A stretch of DNA of 8,830 nt, from contig JAIXRT010000027.1 in the NCBI GenBank assembly GCA_027485075.1, positions 1 through 8,830 of the forward strand, written 5' to 3'. Positions within the stretch are counted from its first letter, which is position 1. Every line of letters begins with the position of its first letter. Shown here one piece after another: positions 7,177 through 8,830 of the stretch. The DNA comes from Cytophagaceae bacterium. Lineage in GTDB: Bacteria > Bacteroidota > Bacteroidia > Cytophagales > Spirosomataceae. The position numbers and the translations under genes are program-made. Below the pieces are notes generated by a model. It was given only the letters and a program-made list of their open reading frames with translations, did not search any database and had not been told where the DNA came from.

Positions 7177-8346
7177 ATGAAAAGACTATGGTTATTGGTC
7201 CTGATGTTATCAGGATGTGAGCAAACGGAAACTGTAGTTGACCCTTCGGAGGCATTGACAGCAAGTAAGGCGATTTTTGGTTCGAAAATATCTTTTACAC
7301 AGCTGGATAATTATGCAAATCAAACAGTTCCAAGATATATTACCCGTGATAATTCGGGACAAAATGCTATTCAAGATCGCACTGCGACGCTAGGTCGGGT
7401 GCTTTTTTATGATACCAATTTGAGCATAGATAATTCTTTATCATGCGCGTCATGTCACAAACAGGAATTTGCATTTAGTGATACGGCGGTTGCAAGTAAG
7501 GGTGTATCTGGAGGAATTACGGTCCGACATTCCATGCGTTTAATTAATGCGCGTTTTGCGCAGGAGTCTAAATTCTTTTGGGATGAACGTGCTTTAAATC
7601 TTGAAGCTCAAACAACCACGCCTATTCAGGACCACCTTGAAATGGGTTTTAGTGGTCAAAATGGTCGGGCAGATATGCGCGATTTGCTCAAAAAAGTAGG
7701 CGATATTCCTTATTACAAAGAATTATTTGTTTGGGCATATGGCGATGCAAATGTGACAGAATCTCGTATGCAACAGGCTTTGGCACAATTTATCCGATCC
7801 ATACAATCCTTTGATTCAAAATACGATGTAGGTAGAGCGCAAGTCGCTAACGATGGCCAAGCGTTTCCCAACTTTACTGCGATTGAAAACCAAGGAAAAA
7901 CCTTGTTTTTAACTCCTCCGGTTTTTAATGCGCAAGGCCAACGAACTAGTGGCGGATTTGGGTGTCAGGGATGTCATCGTGCCCCAGAATTTGATATTGA
8001 CCCTAACACACGTAATAATGGGATCATTGGGGTAATCAGTGATAATACACAAGATTTAGGAAATACTCGTGCACCATCACTGCGCGATTTAGTAAACCCT
8101 TCCGGAGGTTTGAATTCGCCTATGATGCATACGGGAGCTATTCGCGGATTACCGGCTATGCTTGGACATTATAATTCTATTAACAATGTGCGCAACCAGA
8201 ACTTAGATGCACGGTTAAAACCTAATAATATAGGCCAACAACTTAACATGACTCAAGCAGAGATTAACGCTGTTGTGCAGTTTTTAAGAACACTTTCTGG
8301 GAATAATGTATACACGGACAAGAAGTGGTCGAACCCATTTATCTAG
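7177..8346 (+). CDS. Lipoprotein di-heme cytochrome-c peroxidase (CCP/MauG family)
   Basis: The 389-residue protein begins with a lipoprotein signal peptide (MKRLWLLVLMLSGC, lipobox LSGC, lipidated Cys14). Two heme c motifs are present: C90-A-S-C93-H94 and C263-Q-G-C266-H267. Other family marks are LGRVLFYDTNLS before the first heme, FWDERA (134-139), and PSLRDL, MMHTGAI and GHYN near the C-terminus. Family members reduce hydrogen peroxide with electrons from small cytochromes or, as in MauG, oxidise other substrates, and act in the periplasm. This one is probably membrane-anchored. A Tyr in GHYN (Tyr332) may lie where CCPs have an axial Met and MauG a Tyr, but that alignment is uncertain. 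The ATG at 7177 gives the complete signal peptide. The gene reads more A/T-rich than the giant gene and appears functionally unrelated to it. Substrate is unknown. Confidence 0.92.
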   Translation: MKRLWLLVLMLSGCEQTETVVDPSEALTASKAIFGSKISFTQLDNYANQTVPRYITRDNSGQNAIQDRTATLGRVLFYDTNLSIDNSLSCASCHKQEFAFSDTAVASKGVSGGITVRHSMRLINARFAQESKFFWDERALNLEAQTTTPIQDHLEMGFSGQNGRADMRDLLKKVGDIPYYKELFVWAYGDANVTESRMQQALAQFIRSIQSFDSKYDVGRAQVANDGQAFPNFTAIENQGKTLFLTPPVFNAQGQRTSGGFGCQGCHRAPEFDIDPNTRNNGIIGVISDNTQDLGNTRAPSLRDLVNPSGGLNSPMMHTGAIRGLPAMLGHYNSINNVRNQNLDARLKPNNIGQQLNMTQAEINAVVQFLRTLSGNNVYTDKKWSNPFI

Positions 8347-8351
8347 AATTT

Positions 8352-8513
8352 AGCCCGTTTGTAGAGGCGCGACACTTCGCGTCTTTTTTCTTTGGCAAAC
8401 CTTTCAGGATTGCCAAAGTTTGAGGCGTTTTCACGCCGATTTTTGAGTCATGACTAACGTTGAAAATCTAATAGACGCGAGGTGTCGCGTCTCTACAAAG
8501 CCCTCCGGACTGA
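8352..8513. repeat. Intergenic palindromic repeat element, core, copy B
   Basis: Gap-free match to 6897-7058 (constant offset 1455), with about 8 differences clustered mainly in the 8442-8462 segment. It starts 5 bp after the peroxidase stop and lacks the left CCGGAG segment and left heptad arm of copy A, while the right side is better preserved than in copy A. The 24-bp end arms (8360-8383 and 8474-8497) differ at only two positions, and both give G-U pairs in RNA, so a complete 24-pair stem is possible. Confidence 0.88.
8366..8389 (+). terminator. Rho-independent terminator-like hairpin after the peroxidase gene
   Basis: The same stem-loop as in copy A (GGCGCGA, CACT, TCGCGTC) followed by six T's, starting 20 bp after the peroxidase stop codon. 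On the opposite strand the right arm forms GACGCGA-CACC-TCGCGTC followed by a weaker T-rich stretch, so the element could end both convergent transcripts. Function is inferred. Confidence 0.65.
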
Positions 8514-8547
8514 CCACTGATTACTGACTACTGGCCACTGATAACTG
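8513..8547 (-). repeat. Five heptanucleotide repeats overlapping the dehydrogenase stop codon
   Basis: Read on the minus strand the units are CAGTTAT, CAGTGGC, CAGTAGT, CAGTAAT and CAGTGGT, followed by CAGTCCGG, which joins the element core. The TAG stop of the dehydrogenase gene (8528-8530) and its last five or six codons lie in the first three units. Confidence 0.88.
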
Positions 8548-8830
8548 CTTTTATCACCCCCATTTCCGGCAAGTGTATTTTCGGAAATACCTCATCCACT
8601 TCTGCCCACGCCACGTGGTGGCTGATGAAATCTTGGGCATTAATCTGCTTGGTGCGCAACAAATCCATCACATATAAAAAGTCTTCGCGCGTGGCGTTTC
8701 GACTACTCATAAGTGTGGCTTCACGCTTGTGAAACTCGGGGTGGATGAAGGAAATGGCCTCTTTTTGAAGCCCAATGAGGATATATTGACCGCCGTGGGC
8801 GATTTTGGCAAAACCAGATTCGATGGCTGC
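8528..8830 (-). CDS. Zinc-binding alcohol dehydrogenase family protein, C-terminal part
   Basis: One hundred codons are visible, from the window edge to a TAG at 8528-8530; the N-terminus with the catalytic zinc site lies beyond base 8830. An internal ATG at 8710 is not the start, because the 40 codons before it are in frame and family-like. Visible motifs are GGQYILIGL (end of the nucleotide-binding Rossmann fold), ISFIHPEFHKREATLMSSRN (with the SRN signature), and the C-terminal segment EVDEVFPKIHLPEMGVIKAVI. These fit medium-chain NAD(P)-dependent dehydrogenases related to L-galactonate/L-gulonate or sorbitol-type enzymes, acting on sugar acids or polyols in the cytoplasm. The exact substrate cannot be told. 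It converges on the peroxidase gene. Its final residues (SGQ) come from the 7-bp repeats and probably replaced the original end. Confidence 0.88.
   Translation of the reverse strand, partial: AAIESGFAKIAHGGQYILIGLQKEAISFIHPEFHKREATLMSSRNATREDFLYVMDLLRTKQINAQDFISHHVAWAEVDEVFPKIHLPEMGVIKAVISGQ

Noticed and set aside
8708..8710. ATG as the start of a small 60-residue minus-strand gene
   Set aside because: The 40 codons upstream are in frame and match the dehydrogenase family, so this is an internal Met of a longer gene running off the window.

Overview
The window comes from a member of the Bacteroidota, probably a Cytophagia/Saprospiria-like lineage. This rests on a type IX secretion (T9SS) type B C-terminal sorting domain, a PorP/SprF-family outer-membrane protein directly downstream, the absence of Shine-Dalgarno sequences before the two visible start codons, and a lipoprotein di-heme cytochrome-c peroxidase of the kind common in this phylum. 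The genus cannot be named from the sequence alone.

Region by region: (1) 1-5739 (+) is the 3' part of a giant gene for an Asp-rich, calcium-binding-type surface protein. It is made almost entirely of thrombospondin type 3-like repeats, with an Ig-like domain in the middle, a regular array of twelve 34-residue repeats near the end, and a CHU_C-type T9SS sorting domain at the C-terminus. Its start lies before base 1. (2) 5740-5840 is a short intergenic gap filled with inward-facing 7-bp repeats. (3) 5841-6833 (+) encodes a PorP/SprF-family protein. An adhesin followed by its SprF-like partner is a known T9SS arrangement (sprB-sprF in Flavobacterium), so the two products probably work together: the repeat protein is exported through T9SS and held at the surface with help from the PorP/SprF protein. 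(4) 6834-7176 holds a composite palindromic intergenic repeat (copy A) and the leader of the next gene. (5) 7177-8346 (+) encodes a lipoprotein di-heme cytochrome-c peroxidase/MauG-family protein with no evident link to the secretion pair. (6) 8347-8527 holds copy B of the intergenic repeat, lying between convergent genes. (7) 8528-8830 (-) is the C-terminal 100 codons of a medium-chain zinc-binding alcohol dehydrogenase family protein, whose stop codon lies inside the 7-bp repeat tract.

The strongest second-look signals are the repeat architecture of the giant protein (two repeat periods, a 1479-bp higher-order duplication, and DNA spelling that varies while the protein stays constant) and the composite intergenic element. 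That element has heptanucleotide arms, a CCGGAG-containing inverted pair and a structured core of about 162 bp that carries terminator-like hairpins. It is seen twice with its core and once as arms only. I found no RNA gene, CRISPR array, transposase or clearly new enzymatic system.
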